This document shows positions 54,289 to 62,737 of a DNA stretch of 64,000 bases, in pieces (position 1 is the first letter of the stretch; the number at the start of each line of letters is the position of its first letter). The position numbers and the translations under genes were made by a program. The stretch comes from Gammaproteobacteria bacterium UBA5078 (GTDB lineage: Bacteria; Pseudomonadota; Gammaproteobacteria; Pseudomonadales; Pseudohongiellaceae). The stretch lies in contig DIAM01000017.1 in NCBI GenBank assembly GCA_002416505.1, forward strand, positions 198,388-262,387. Reading direction: 5' to 3'. Under the pieces are notes generated by a model, which saw only the letters and a program-made list of their open reading frames with translations, had not been told where the DNA came from and did not search any database.

Positions 54289-54978
54289 ATGCGTTTATTG
54301 GTGGTAGAGGACGAGACGAAGACCGCGGATTATCTGCGCCAGGGCCTTACCGAGGCTGGGTTTGCCGTGAGCTTGGCGCGCAACGGGCTCGACGGTCATC
54401 ATCTGGCCATGACGGAGAGTTTCGACCTCATCATTCTGGACGTCATGCTGCCCGACGTGGATGGCTGGCGCATCCTCCAATCCCTGCGCGAGGCGAACAA
54501 TACCACCCCGGTGCTCTTCCTTACCGCCCGCGACAGTGTCGACGATCGCGTCAAGGGGCTGGAGCTCGGCGCAGACGACTATCTCATCAAGCCCTTCGCC
54601 TTCGTGGAGGTCTTGGCCCGGGTGCGCAGCCTCCTAAGGCGCACGCAAGCCCCTGTTGCGCAAGACGAGTTGCAGGTTGCCGATCTCGAGGTCAACTTAC
54701 TCAAACGCCGCGTTACTCGCGCGGGCAAACGCATCAATCTCAGTCACAAGGAATTCTGCCTGCTGGAGCTGTTGATGCGGCGCCAGGGCGAGGTGCTGCC
54801 GCGCTCGATCATTGCCTCGCAGGTGTGGGATATGAATTTCGACAGCGACACCAATGTCATCGATGTCGCGATCCGCCGCCTGCGCTCCAAGATCGACGAT
54901 GAATTCGAGCCGAAACTAATTCACACCGTGCGCGGCATGGGCTACAAGCTGGAGTTGGAGCAAGCCGATGAAGCCTAA
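54289..54978 (+). CDS. OmpR-family copper response regulator (CopR/CusR type)
   Basis: A 229-residue response regulator. The receiver holds the acidic pair in RLLVVEDETK, the phospho-Asp in LIILDVMLPDVDGW and the Lys in YLIKPFAF. The C-terminal winged helix ends VDVAIRRLRSKIDDEF and IHTVRGMGYKLELE, typical of heavy-metal regulators such as CusR, CopR and IrlR. With the downstream kinase (11-bp overlap) it probably controls the divergent oxidase/copB operon in response to periplasmic copper. Confidence 0.92.
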   Translation: MRLLVVEDETKTADYLRQGLTEAGFAVSLARNGLDGHHLAMTESFDLIILDVMLPDVDGWRILQSLREANNTTPVLFLTARDSVDDRVKGLELGADDYLIKPFAFVEVLARVRSLLRRTQAPVAQDELQVADLEVNLLKRRVTRAGKRINLSHKEFCLLELLMRRQGEVLPRSIIASQVWDMNFDSDTNVIDVAIRRLRSKIDDEFEPKLIHTVRGMGYKLELEQADEA

Positions 54979-56362
54979 GTTCAAGCGGCCACTGTCCCTG
55001 TCTCTGCGCGTCATGCTATTCGTGATGCTTGCCATCGGGCTCAGCCTGTTGCTGATTAGTCGTCTGGTGCTCAGCACCGTAGAGCGCCATTTCATCGAGC
55101 AAGATGCCGATGAGCTGCGCGTGATGGTGGACTCCATAGAGCACGCACTAGCACACGAGGGTAGCGACATAGTCGAGTTACCTGCGAGCCTATCTTCCGC
55201 GATCTCGGGCCACCATGGTGTGTTCTATGAGGTCAAAGATGGGGCAGGTACCATTCTATTTAGCTCCGCCGGTTTGGATTTTTCTTCCGCGCTCCCTAGC
55301 GTTTCCCCCGCTGCGACTGTCGACGTGGAGCACTTGGAGTTGTGGACCATCGACGATAAGACCTACCGCGGCGTGGTGGTCGCGAGTTCGGCTGCGGGTG
55401 TGAACTATCAGATCATCAGCGCCATCGACATGGAGTTCCATATGGAATTCCTAGACTCTTTTCGGCAGAGCCTATGGCTAATCATACTCGGCGCTGGGGT
55501 TTTAACTCTGCTCGCGGCATGGGTTGGCGTCTACCAAGGCCTGCGCCCCCTGCGCGGGGTAAGCCACCGAGTGCGCACCATTCAAACCAATAAACTGGAT
55601 ACTCGCCTGGACCCCATCGCCGTGCCCAGCGAGCTGCAAGACCTCGTGCTGTCCTTCAATCAGATGATCGAGCAGCTCGAGGTGGGCTTCAGTAAATTGT
55701 CGCACTTCTCCGACGACATCGCCCACGAACTGCGCACACCCCTAACCAATATGATCACGCAGACTCAGGTGGGTTTATCCAAGGCGCGCAGCGAAGCGGA
55801 CTATCGCGAATTGCTCTACTCTGTTTTGGAAGAACAGGAACGCTTGAACAAGATGGTGAACGATATGCTGTGGCTCGCCAAGAGCGAGAACGGCTTGATA
55901 AAACTGAGCAGCACGCCGATCGACTTGCAGGAAGAGTTGCAGGCGCTGTTCGAATTTTTCGACGCGTTCGCGGATGAGCGCGGCGTCACTCTCGCGGTCA
56001 ATCCCAAGAGCGTTCTAGTGCAGGGCGATCGCGACTTGCTGCGCCGCGCCTTCACGAACCTGCTCTCCAATGCGATCTATCATTCACCAAGAAACGCCGT
56101 CGTGAATGTCACCCTGGCGCAGGATGATCGGAGCGCGGTGATTACGGTGGAGAATAACGGGCCGGTCATTGCCCCGAATCATCTGGCCAGCATCTTCGAT
56201 CGCTTCTATCGCATCGACCCGTCCCGCGCGCGCAATAGCGAGGGGGCGGGGCTAGGCCTCGCGATCGTCAAATCGGTTATCGAAGCCCACGAGGGCGAGA
56301 TCCGCGTCGAGTCTAGTACCGCAATCACAAGATTCACCACGCGCCTGCCGCTGAACCGCTAA
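54968..56362 (+). CDS. Heavy-metal sensor histidine kinase (CopS/CusS type)
   Basis: A 464-residue membrane kinase. Two helices (residues 14-34 and about 165-188) flank a periplasmic sensor of the CusS type. A HAMP linker follows, then the H box FSDDIAHELRTPLTNM, N box LLSNAIYHSP and G box NSEGAGLGLAIVKSV. It overlaps the regulator gene by 11 bp. It likely senses periplasmic Cu+ or Ag+. Confidence 0.92.
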   Translation: MKPKFKRPLSLSLRVMLFVMLAIGLSLLLISRLVLSTVERHFIEQDADELRVMVDSIEHALAHEGSDIVELPASLSSAISGHHGVFYEVKDGAGTILFSSAGLDFSSALPSVSPAATVDVEHLELWTIDDKTYRGVVVASSAAGVNYQIISAIDMEFHMEFLDSFRQSLWLIILGAGVLTLLAAWVGVYQGLRPLRGVSHRVRTIQTNKLDTRLDPIAVPSELQDLVLSFNQMIEQLEVGFSKLSHFSDDIAHELRTPLTNMITQTQVGLSKARSEADYRELLYSVLEEQERLNKMVNDMLWLAKSENGLIKLSSTPIDLQEELQALFEFFDAFADERGVTLAVNPKSVLVQGDRDLLRRAFTNLLSNAIYHSPRNAVVNVTLAQDDRSAVITVENNGPVIAPNHLASIFDRFYRIDPSRARNSEGAGLGLAIVKSVIEAHEGEIRVESSTAITRFTTRLPLNR

Positions 56363-56473
56363 GCCGATCGCGCTATCGCAATGCATCCCTGTTTAGCGTG
56401 GGGTGCTAAGAAAGCATCATGAATATGGAACGTCATTTTTTGCTTGGTCTATTTTTGGGTTGGGGGTGCATCT

Positions 56474-56611
56474 ATGCGGGGCAGCGAACGCACCATCGAC
56501 AGCCACGTGACCAAACTGCGCAAGAAACTTAGCGAGCTTGGCGACGCGAATGCCGAAGGCAAAGAGTGGATCGTCTCGACCTATGGGGTCGGCTACAAGA
56601 TTGAACTTTAG
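56474..56611 (+). pseudogene. Orphan C-terminal fragment of an OmpR-type response regulator
   Basis: A 45-codon frame reading SERTIDSHVTKLRKKL, then KEWIVSTYGVGYKIEL and TAG is the recognition helix and wing of a response-regulator DNA-binding domain, without receiver or the rest of the wing. Upstream text in the same frame is unrelated and reaches a stop at 56420. It is not a copy of the neighbouring CopR type (which has IRRLRSKI), so it comes from another regulator gene that was deleted. Its stop overlaps the end of the next gene by 4 bp. Confidence 0.75.
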
Positions 56612-56967
56612 TTAGATTTTTTCGCTGTGAAAGTGCCTTGCGCCATACCTGCAGCGTCGAGGGAACCCTTGATCGTGCCGTCCGCTTGCAGAGTGCCCTT
56701 GTATGTTACAGAGCCTGCTTCGCTAGCCAGGACGAATTGGAAATCATCGCCGTTCACAGTGCCTTTGAAGTCAGAGTTGCCTAGTTGGCCGTTGTAGTGA
56801 CCCGTTAGTACAGCGCCATCTTGCACCATCGTGACCTGTGGATTGCCGGTCTGATCCATTATTGTCACGGCAAATACCCAGCTACCGCTGACATCGGCGC
56901 TGGCAAACTGTGCGCTCAATAGCAGTGCAAACAAAGCGAAAGATTTAAGAACATAACGTTTAAACAT
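56608..56967 (-). CDS. Secreted small beta-rich protein
   Basis: A 119-residue protein with a signal peptide (SFALFALLLSAQFASAD). The mature part alternates short strands (GSWVFAVTIMDQTGNPQVTM, AVLTGHYNG, DFKGTVNGDDFQF, VTYKGTLQADGTIKGSL), like small lipocalin-type or DUF-like beta barrels. No exact family. It starts at ATG 56967, and its 3' end meets the response-regulator fragment. Confidence 0.65.
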   Translation of the reverse strand: MFKRYVLKSFALFALLLSAQFASADVSGSWVFAVTIMDQTGNPQVTMVQDGAVLTGHYNGQLGNSDFKGTVNGDDFQFVLASEAGSVTYKGTLQADGTIKGSLDAAGMAQGTFTAKKSN

Positions 56968-57153
56968 TAGCGTTTGACCTCGACAATAAACTTTATTGGA
57001 TGGGGAGTATTACGGGAGCAGAGGTTACACGCGAAGGATCGCGCACACTACTGACGGGAGAGGTGGCTGGCTTGCCAAAGCGGCGTTTCATCGAATCAGC
57101 GTTCGAATGGCGCGCGCTTTAGCAGTAAAGCCAGACGTAGGTGTTAATGCAGA

Positions 57154-58077
57154 TCACTGACAGTGTTCGGGCGAGACGGGTCTTGGCAGGATGAGGGGGC
57201 TAGCCGTGACCTTGCCTTCGCTGGCGAGTTGCTCGAATGCGGCTTGTTGCAACGCGCTGACTTGCGTGCGCGACATGCCCAGCTCGTAGGCGGAACACTC
57301 GTTTTCGCCGAGGGAGCGTGGGTCCTTGCCGGTGATATTGCCGAACACGACTAGGGCCTCGAGGTAGTAGCCATAGTCACTGGCATGGTAGTGATCATAG
57401 GTCCACAGGTTCACCTTGTTTGGCTCGATGCCGTCATAGGGGTTTGAGTCGGCGATGCCGAGTGTCATCGCCCGTGTCCATGCCTCACCCACTGGATTGA
57501 CCGACTTTATCGCCGCATGACTGGCGGCGGCTTGATCGTAGCCGGCACGAATATCGAGTGCCATCTGTTCGATTGCCATGCCCGACCAAGGGCGATCCTC
57601 CACATAGACTTGATCGGCACGGGACCACGTAGCGGTGAGGTAGACTCTAACATTCGGATTTAAGCCGTGCAGGAAGTCGGCCATTTGCCCAGCCGTCGCA
57701 ACGAGCGTGGCGGGGTTGCCGGGTTGGGCGCTGTCCAGAGTGCTATAGCCATGCATAACGACGTTGTCCCAAGGCTGACGCCCGATCACGCCGCGCTTCT
57801 CGGCCAAGTGGAAATCGAGCCCGCTGCCGCCCCGGGTCTCCAGAGACACCTCGTAATCTAGGCCCGCCTGATCTGTGAAAGACTTGAACAACGCCGGTAC
57901 GCCGCCGATGCCTTCGTTGTTGAGATCGGTCACCGTATCGGCACGGTAGAATCGAGCGGCCGCACCGAAGCCATAGGTGAAGCTATTGCCGATGAACAAT
58001 ACACTCTCGGCCCCCACTGCGGCGCTGGTGCTAAATGCGAGGAGGAGGCTTGCGAGGGCAGTGCTTGTGGGTCTCAT
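57154..58077 (-). CDS. Exported SGNH-type hydrolase-like protein
   Basis: A 307-residue exported protein. After a signal peptide (ALASLLLAFSTSAAVGAES) comes VLFIGNSFTYGFG, the GNSF nucleophile block seen in SGNH hydrolases, and later the DHYHASDYGYYLEAL block that supplies the catalytic Asp-His. SGNH proteins remove acyl or acetyl groups from sugars or lipids. The substrate is unknown. It lies 46 bp downstream of the WTPR-family copy 3 on the same strand. Confidence 0.75.
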   Translation of the reverse strand: MRPTSTALASLLLAFSTSAAVGAESVLFIGNSFTYGFGAAARFYRADTVTDLNNEGIGGVPALFKSFTDQAGLDYEVSLETRGGSGLDFHLAEKRGVIGRQPWDNVVMHGYSTLDSAQPGNPATLVATAGQMADFLHGLNPNVRVYLTATWSRADQVYVEDRPWSGMAIEQMALDIRAGYDQAAASHAAIKSVNPVGEAWTRAMTLGIADSNPYDGIEPNKVNLWTYDHYHASDYGYYLEALVVFGNITGKDPRSLGENECSAYELGMSRTQVSALQQAAFEQLASEGKVTASPLILPRPVSPEHCQ

Positions 58078-58123
58078 AGGTTGATCCTGTGCTTATCCAT
58101 GTGGGTTTTAAACGTGTTGACGC

Positions 58124-58618
58124 TCAGCGCGGCGTCCAATAGAACACTTCCCAAGTATATAAGGGTTCGTTCTGTCCGCGGATAATTTCACCCGTGAAAT
58201 CGTAGCGCATCGGCATATTGTTATTGCTGCCATAGCTCTCGAGGTAGGGGATCTTAGCGTCTCCGAAAATCTCTGTGGCCTTCATCGCGAAGGTTTCGTC
58301 GCCCACGCGGATATATCCATTCGGGGCGATTCGCGCACGCTTTGCCCAGTAGCCGCCATCGGGTCTCGTGGCGGTGATTATGCCACCTTCATCGGTGGAG
58401 TAGATCATATGCACTACGAATGGAGGGAAGCCACCCGTCTTGATCCAGCCGACTCCACGGCCATTGACGGTGTTCCAATCCGCAGGCGGGGGCGTGAGGG
58501 TGCCGCCGATACGCACCCCTGCGATGCGGGTGTAGGGAGCGGTGAATACGTAGTAAGTCGCACCTATTACCAGGACCAAACCCAATGCGATGCCAATGCG
58601 TTTTATTATTTTTGTCAT
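58124..58618 (-). CDS. Membrane-anchored WTPR-family protein, copy 3
   Basis: A 164-residue protein of unrecognised function, closest to the one at 32380. N-terminal basic residues and a helix (IALGLVLVIGATYYVFT) are followed by AGVRIGGTLTPPPADW, IKTGGFPPFVVHM, GIITATRPDGGYWAKRARI, VGDETFAMKATEIFG and the final WEVFYWTPR. The copies differ mainly in the linker before the last block. It lies between an SGNH protein and a copper monooxygenase fusion, with a GGGGTCAG palindrome just upstream. Confidence 0.78.
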   Translation of the reverse strand: MTKIIKRIGIALGLVLVIGATYYVFTAPYTRIAGVRIGGTLTPPPADWNTVNGRGVGWIKTGGFPPFVVHMIYSTDEGGIITATRPDGGYWAKRARIAPNGYIRVGDETFAMKATEIFGDAKIPYLESYGSNNNMPMRYDFTGEIIRGQNEPLYTWEVFYWTPR

Positions 58619-58639
58619 TTTTTAGCCTTTGAAATGAGT

Positions 58640-58679
58640 AGGGGTCAGAGCCTCTTGCGCGCAAGTGACTCTGACCCCT
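58640..58679. repeat. GGGGTCAG-type palindrome, copy B
   Basis: GGGGTCAGAG (58641-58650) is matched by CTCTGACCCC (58669-58678), with a smaller CTTGCGCGCAAG palindrome (58654-58665) at the centre. It lies in the 81-bp gap between the WTPR-family gene and the monooxygenase fusion, both on the minus strand. Confidence 0.8.
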
Positions 58680-58699
58680 CTAGTGGAAGCAATGTAGAC

Positions 58700-60439
58700 C
58701 TACATCTCGTCGTTATAGGTATAAGTCAAATAACCCGCGAACATCTCGTCCCAAGTCTGCAAGCCGCCCAAGGAGTCAACGCTAGGGTCGATCGCACCCG
58801 GATTGAACTCGGAATTGTCGAAGGCGCCGTCGATCACCACGCGTGAGCCCGCGGGGATTACCATTGGGTCGGTCAGGCGATAGGTAGGCTGCCAATTGAA
58901 ATTATAGTTCGCGACATTGATGAGGTCTTCGGAGCTGTGGTCGGGGTAGATCACCTTGAAGCGCATGTCTTTGCCGCGGGTATGCATGTGAGGGCGGAAT
59001 GCGAACAGAGTCACTTCCTTGTCGAAGGTGTAGCTCGCATACATGCGGTGATCCATCTCTCCAGCTGGAATCACCAGATTCTGCCCTTCGTGGGACAGGC
59101 GGTAGGTGCGGAATTCGTGCTCTGGCACCTCGTCAGACAAGTAGATGCCGATAGCCGTGCGATCACGCACCTCTTTGCCCATTGTCGTGTAGTGAGAGTC
59201 TAGGCGAATCTTATAGCCCTTGGGGATGAGCACGCCTGTGCCTTCGGGGAATACGGTAGCCGCCTCTTTACCTGGCGCATAGCCCTCGAGGAAACGCACC
59301 TCACCACGCTCTTCCGCTTCGAGTTCGCGGCTGTATTGTGGCTCGACGATGCTGGCAATCATGTGATGCACGACAGAGCGTTCTTGTGGCACGAACTGCA
59401 CGGCCTTCACCCACACATCGTCCTCGAATGGGAGATCGATGATCGGGTAGCGATAGTCGATAACGCCGGTGGCTGGGACTACGAAGTCCTCTGCATAAAC
59501 CACGAGGTCTGGCTCGCCGAGATCCCAGCCTTCCTGGAAGGTAAGGCCGGCCAATGGCTCAACCATATTGTCGCCACGCGGTGCACCGGCATCGATCCAA
59601 TGCACGAGTGTCTGCAGGTCTTCATCGCTGATGTAACGAGCGTTCTGGAAGTGCTTGATGTCGGGGTCTACCTGCGCGGGTGGCATACGCTTAGTCATCA
59701 GCGTCTCGCGCATCATCGTGGACCAGCCCATCACCATCTGGTGGCTGTCCATCGCGAAAGGGGCGATGCCACCCTTGCGGTGACATTCGACACACTGCTC
59801 TTTCAGGATTGGGGCTATGTCGTTGACATAGTCGGGCGCGTTGGACGCGTGCATCTGCTTGCCAGGGAAAGTCACTTCGCAACCATCGGCCGCTATGGCG
59901 ACCGTCTCGGCACTGCGAGTATCGCCGGTCATCGCCGTCTCGAATGCGGCGTCAATCTGCATGCGCACCGGGTCATTGGCGCGCGCGCCCGATTGCACGG
60001 GGCCGCGATAGAGAATTTGCATGCGCTGGGGGTCGATGATAACGACTTCCCCGGCCTTGGTGATGCCGAGGGATTCCGCGACGAGCTGCGAGCTGTCGAT
60101 CAGCATCGGCCACTCGTAGTCGAAGGTCTCGGCCTCCTGGCGTACCGCGTCGCGACTCTCGCCAGCGATATTGAGCATCAGGTAACTGATGTTGGCGTTC
60201 TTGTAGTCAGTCTCGAGTAGTTTGTATTTGAAGTTGTCTACATAGTTGGCCTCGCAACCGTTAGCCTGAGCAACGATAACTAGCGCGTCTTGGTAGCCAT
60301 ACTTGTTGAGTTGGTGAAAATCTCCCTTAACATCTAGCAACGCGAAGTTGCCGATAGGGTCTGCCGCGTGTGAGGGGCTGACATAGGCCAATGTTGCCAA
60401 TAGGCCCGTGGCAAGGGACTTCCAGTGCTTAATTCTCAT
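58700..60439 (-). CDS. Thioredoxin-cytochrome c-copper monooxygenase fusion
   Basis: A 579-residue exported protein with three parts. A signal (LATGLLATLAYVSPSHAA) leads to a redoxin domain (about residues 30-170, VIVAQANGCEAN). A cytochrome c-like part holds CVECHRKGG and a distal Met (KRMPPAQ). The last 250 residues match PHM/DBM copper hydroxylases: SVVHHMIAS and RLDSHYTTMG (three His of one copper), FRPHMHTRG and TWDEMFAGY (two His and Met of the other), so all six ligands are kept. It likely hydroxylates an unknown substrate using heme-delivered electrons. ATG 60439 is preferred. Confidence 0.82.
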   Translation of the reverse strand: MRIKHWKSLATGLLATLAYVSPSHAADPIGNFALLDVKGDFHQLNKYGYQDALVIVAQANGCEANYVDNFKYKLLETDYKNANISYLMLNIAGESRDAVRQEAETFDYEWPMLIDSSQLVAESLGITKAGEVVIIDPQRMQILYRGPVQSGARANDPVRMQIDAAFETAMTGDTRSAETVAIAADGCEVTFPGKQMHASNAPDYVNDIAPILKEQCVECHRKGGIAPFAMDSHQMVMGWSTMMRETLMTKRMPPAQVDPDIKHFQNARYISDEDLQTLVHWIDAGAPRGDNMVEPLAGLTFQEGWDLGEPDLVVYAEDFVVPATGVIDYRYPIIDLPFEDDVWVKAVQFVPQERSVVHHMIASIVEPQYSRELEAEERGEVRFLEGYAPGKEAATVFPEGTGVLIPKGYKIRLDSHYTTMGKEVRDRTAIGIYLSDEVPEHEFRTYRLSHEGQNLVIPAGEMDHRMYASYTFDKEVTLFAFRPHMHTRGKDMRFKVIYPDHSSEDLINVANYNFNWQPTYRLTDPMVIPAGSRVVIDGAFDNSEFNPGAIDPSVDSLGGLQTWDEMFAGYLTYTYNDEM

Positions 60440-60695
60440 GAACAACTCCTTTTTATTATTCTGCGCCAATAAGACGTCTGTTTTCGAACTAGCCCACCGA
60501 GAAGACCGCAAAACATCGAGGTGATCTTATACAGCGAACTATAGTCCTACACCGTTCGTGTGTAAACGCATTCTAGAATGTGGTTTTGGGGGTGATTGTT
60601 GCCTACTCCAGTCAAAAACAAACTATTCTTCCCCGCCAGATTTGCCTACACTGGGTTTCTTGATTTTCCTTCTGGTTTAAGTTCCTTGGGGGACA
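60440..60695. promoter_or_regulatory. Divergent promoter region, monooxygenase fusion and PQQ dehydrogenase
   Basis: This 256-bp gap separates two exported redox proteins transcribed away from each other and should hold both promoters. No clear operator could be fixed by eye. Confidence 0.4.
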
Positions 60696-62669
60696 ATGCG
60701 TGTGAAAATAATAAAAACAAGCACAATCAGCGACATAGTGAAGCCATTGCTCTATACGGGCGCGCTATTTTTTTGCATCTCGAGTCATGCACAATATGGT
60801 GTTAACGACGGCCAGTGGGCCAGCTATGCGGGCGACTCCGGGTCCACGAAATACAGCGCTCTGGACCAAATCAATGCCGAGAACTTCGACCAACTAGCCC
60901 TAGCGTGGCGCTGGCGTTCGCTCGATGGCGATCTGAACTTCGACGATGTGGACCGGGAGGTCTCATTCGGGCGCATGCAGGGCACGCCCCTGATGATCGA
61001 TGGCACGCTGTATATGATTACGTCGCTGAATCAGGTGGCGGCGATAGATGGGGTCACTGGCCAGACCCTGTGGCATTTCAATCCCGAGGTCTATCGCAAT
61101 GGGGCCCCGGTAGGCGCCTTGGGTTTTCACCAGCGCGGAGTGGCCTATTGGCGTGACGGCGATGAGCAGCGCATCTTAGTCAGTACCAACGATGGCTTCG
61201 TATATTCGCTCAAACTGGAAGATGGTTCGGTCGATAGCAGTTTCGCTAATGGCCGCATCGACTTGACCGATGGCATCCCTCGCGCCACGCGCGACGAACT
61301 AGATTATCTGGGCTCGCAACCGCTGGGCTCGGTCTCTCCGCCCATTGTCGTTGGCGATATCCTCGTGGTGTCGCAGATCACGTCGAACCGGCCTCGCTTC
61401 AAGGAGCGCCCTCCCTTGTGGATTCGGGGCTACGATATTCGCACGGGCGAGACGGTCTGGACCTTCCACACGATTCCCCTAGAAGGCGAGTTCGGCAACG
61501 ACACCTGGGAAGAAGACTCTTGGCGCACAGCCGGCAATGGTGGCGTATGGTCTATGATGAGCGCGGACCTTGAGTTGGGGTATGTCTATCTGCCTATGGA
61601 GGCGGCTACCGATGATTTCTACGGTGGTCATCGCCCCGGTGACAACTTGTTTAGCGAGAGCATTGTGGCCCTAGATGCCCGTACCGGCGAGCGCGTGTGG
61701 CATTTCCAGACGGTTCATCACGGCGTGTGGGATTTCGACAATCCGGCCGCTCCCAATCTGCTCGATATCAATGTGGATGGCCGCACCATCAAAGCCCTAG
61801 CTCAAGTGACCAAGCAGGGTTTCACCTATGTGCTGGACCGCGTAACCGGCGAGCCCGTGTGGCCGATCAACGAACTACCCGTGCCACAGAATGGACTGCC
61901 GGGTGAGCGCCTATCTCCCACCCAACCCTTCCCATCGAAGCCACCAGCGTTCGCGCGCCAAGGCATGTTTGTGGACTATCTCGTCGACTTTACGCCCGAG
62001 ATACGCGCCGAGGCCGAAGAGATTCTGAAGGACTATACCTATGGGCCGTTGTTCACCCCGCCTTCGGAGACTGTGCCAGGCGGCAATCGCGGCACCATCA
62101 TCCTGCCCGGCGCTGGCGGAGGCGCGAATTGGACCGGCGCGGGGGTAGACCCTCGCAATGGCATTCTCTACATCCCCTCGAGTGATAGTCCGAACGCGCC
62201 TTTGATGACGACACTGGATCCGAGCGAGTCGAATTTCGACTATCTGCGCCTGTCCAATCAGGCGGTGCGCGGGCCTCGAGGCTTGCCGATGCTCAAGCCT
62301 CCTTACGCCACCATTACCGCCATCGACATGAACAAGGGCGAAATACTGTGGCAGAAGGCCAATGGCAAAGACTATGCCCCCGTCACGAATCACCCGGACC
62401 TCGCGGGCATCGATCTGCCCCCACTGGGCGGCGGAGGCCGGCAGGCGGTACTGGTGACGGCAACCCTATTGATTCATGCTCAAACGACTCTAGACGGAGC
62501 GGTATTGGTGGCGCGGGACAAGATGACGGGCGAGGAGCTCAAGACCATTGCGTTGCCGGCCAATGGCGGCGGCGCCCCGATGACTTATGCCGTGAACGGT
62601 AAGCAATATATCGCACTAAGTGTGCTCAGCAATCCGGTTCCAGAGTTGCTGGTGTTTGCGCTGCCCTAA
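60696..62669 (+). CDS. PQQ-dependent dehydrogenase-like quinoprotein
   Basis: A 657-residue exported eight-bladed propeller. A signal peptide (LLYTGALFFCISSHAQ) precedes WASYAGDSGSTKYSALDQI, the usual quinoprotein opening. Blade repeats such as IDGVTGQTLWHFNPE, LDARTGERVWHFQTVHHG and LPGAGGGANWTGAGVDPRNGILYIPSSDSP follow, as do GGRQAVLVTATLL and the docking Trp. No heme c motif is at the C-terminus, so electrons leave through another carrier. It resembles glucose/sorbosone or alcohol dehydrogenases of the membrane-free type; the substrate is unknown. Its neighbour is a divergent copper monooxygenase fusion. Confidence 0.88.
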   Translation: MRVKIIKTSTISDIVKPLLYTGALFFCISSHAQYGVNDGQWASYAGDSGSTKYSALDQINAENFDQLALAWRWRSLDGDLNFDDVDREVSFGRMQGTPLMIDGTLYMITSLNQVAAIDGVTGQTLWHFNPEVYRNGAPVGALGFHQRGVAYWRDGDEQRILVSTNDGFVYSLKLEDGSVDSSFANGRIDLTDGIPRATRDELDYLGSQPLGSVSPPIVVGDILVVSQITSNRPRFKERPPLWIRGYDIRTGETVWTFHTIPLEGEFGNDTWEEDSWRTAGNGGVWSMMSADLELGYVYLPMEAATDDFYGGHRPGDNLFSESIVALDARTGERVWHFQTVHHGVWDFDNPAAPNLLDINVDGRTIKALAQVTKQGFTYVLDRVTGEPVWPINELPVPQNGLPGERLSPTQPFPSKPPAFARQGMFVDYLVDFTPEIRAEAEEILKDYTYGPLFTPPSETVPGGNRGTIILPGAGGGANWTGAGVDPRNGILYIPSSDSPNAPLMTTLDPSESNFDYLRLSNQAVRGPRGLPMLKPPYATITAIDMNKGEILWQKANGKDYAPVTNHPDLAGIDLPPLGGGGRQAVLVTATLLIHAQTTLDGAVLVARDKMTGEELKTIALPANGGGAPMTYAVNGKQYIALSVLSNPVPELLVFALP

Positions 62670-62683
62670 ATTAAAACTGCTGG

Positions 62684-62737
62684 GATCAAAGGGGTCAGAG
62701 TAACTTGAAAGTTCAAGTTACTCTGACCCCTTTGATC
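62684..62737. repeat. GGGGTCAG-type palindrome, copy C
   Basis: A perfect inverted repeat of 26-bp arms (62684-62709 and 62712-62737) with a two-base centre, beginning GATCAAAGGGGTCAGAGT. The right arm supplies the final codons and TGA of the last gene (stop at 62713-62715). The same 18-base opening reappears at 63978 on the other side of that gene. Confidence 0.92.

Noticed and set aside
59336..60220. 294-codon plus-strand frame opposite the copper monooxygenase fusion
   Set aside because: Its composition is His/Val-rich and mirrors the real gene, which has clear motifs throughout this stretch.
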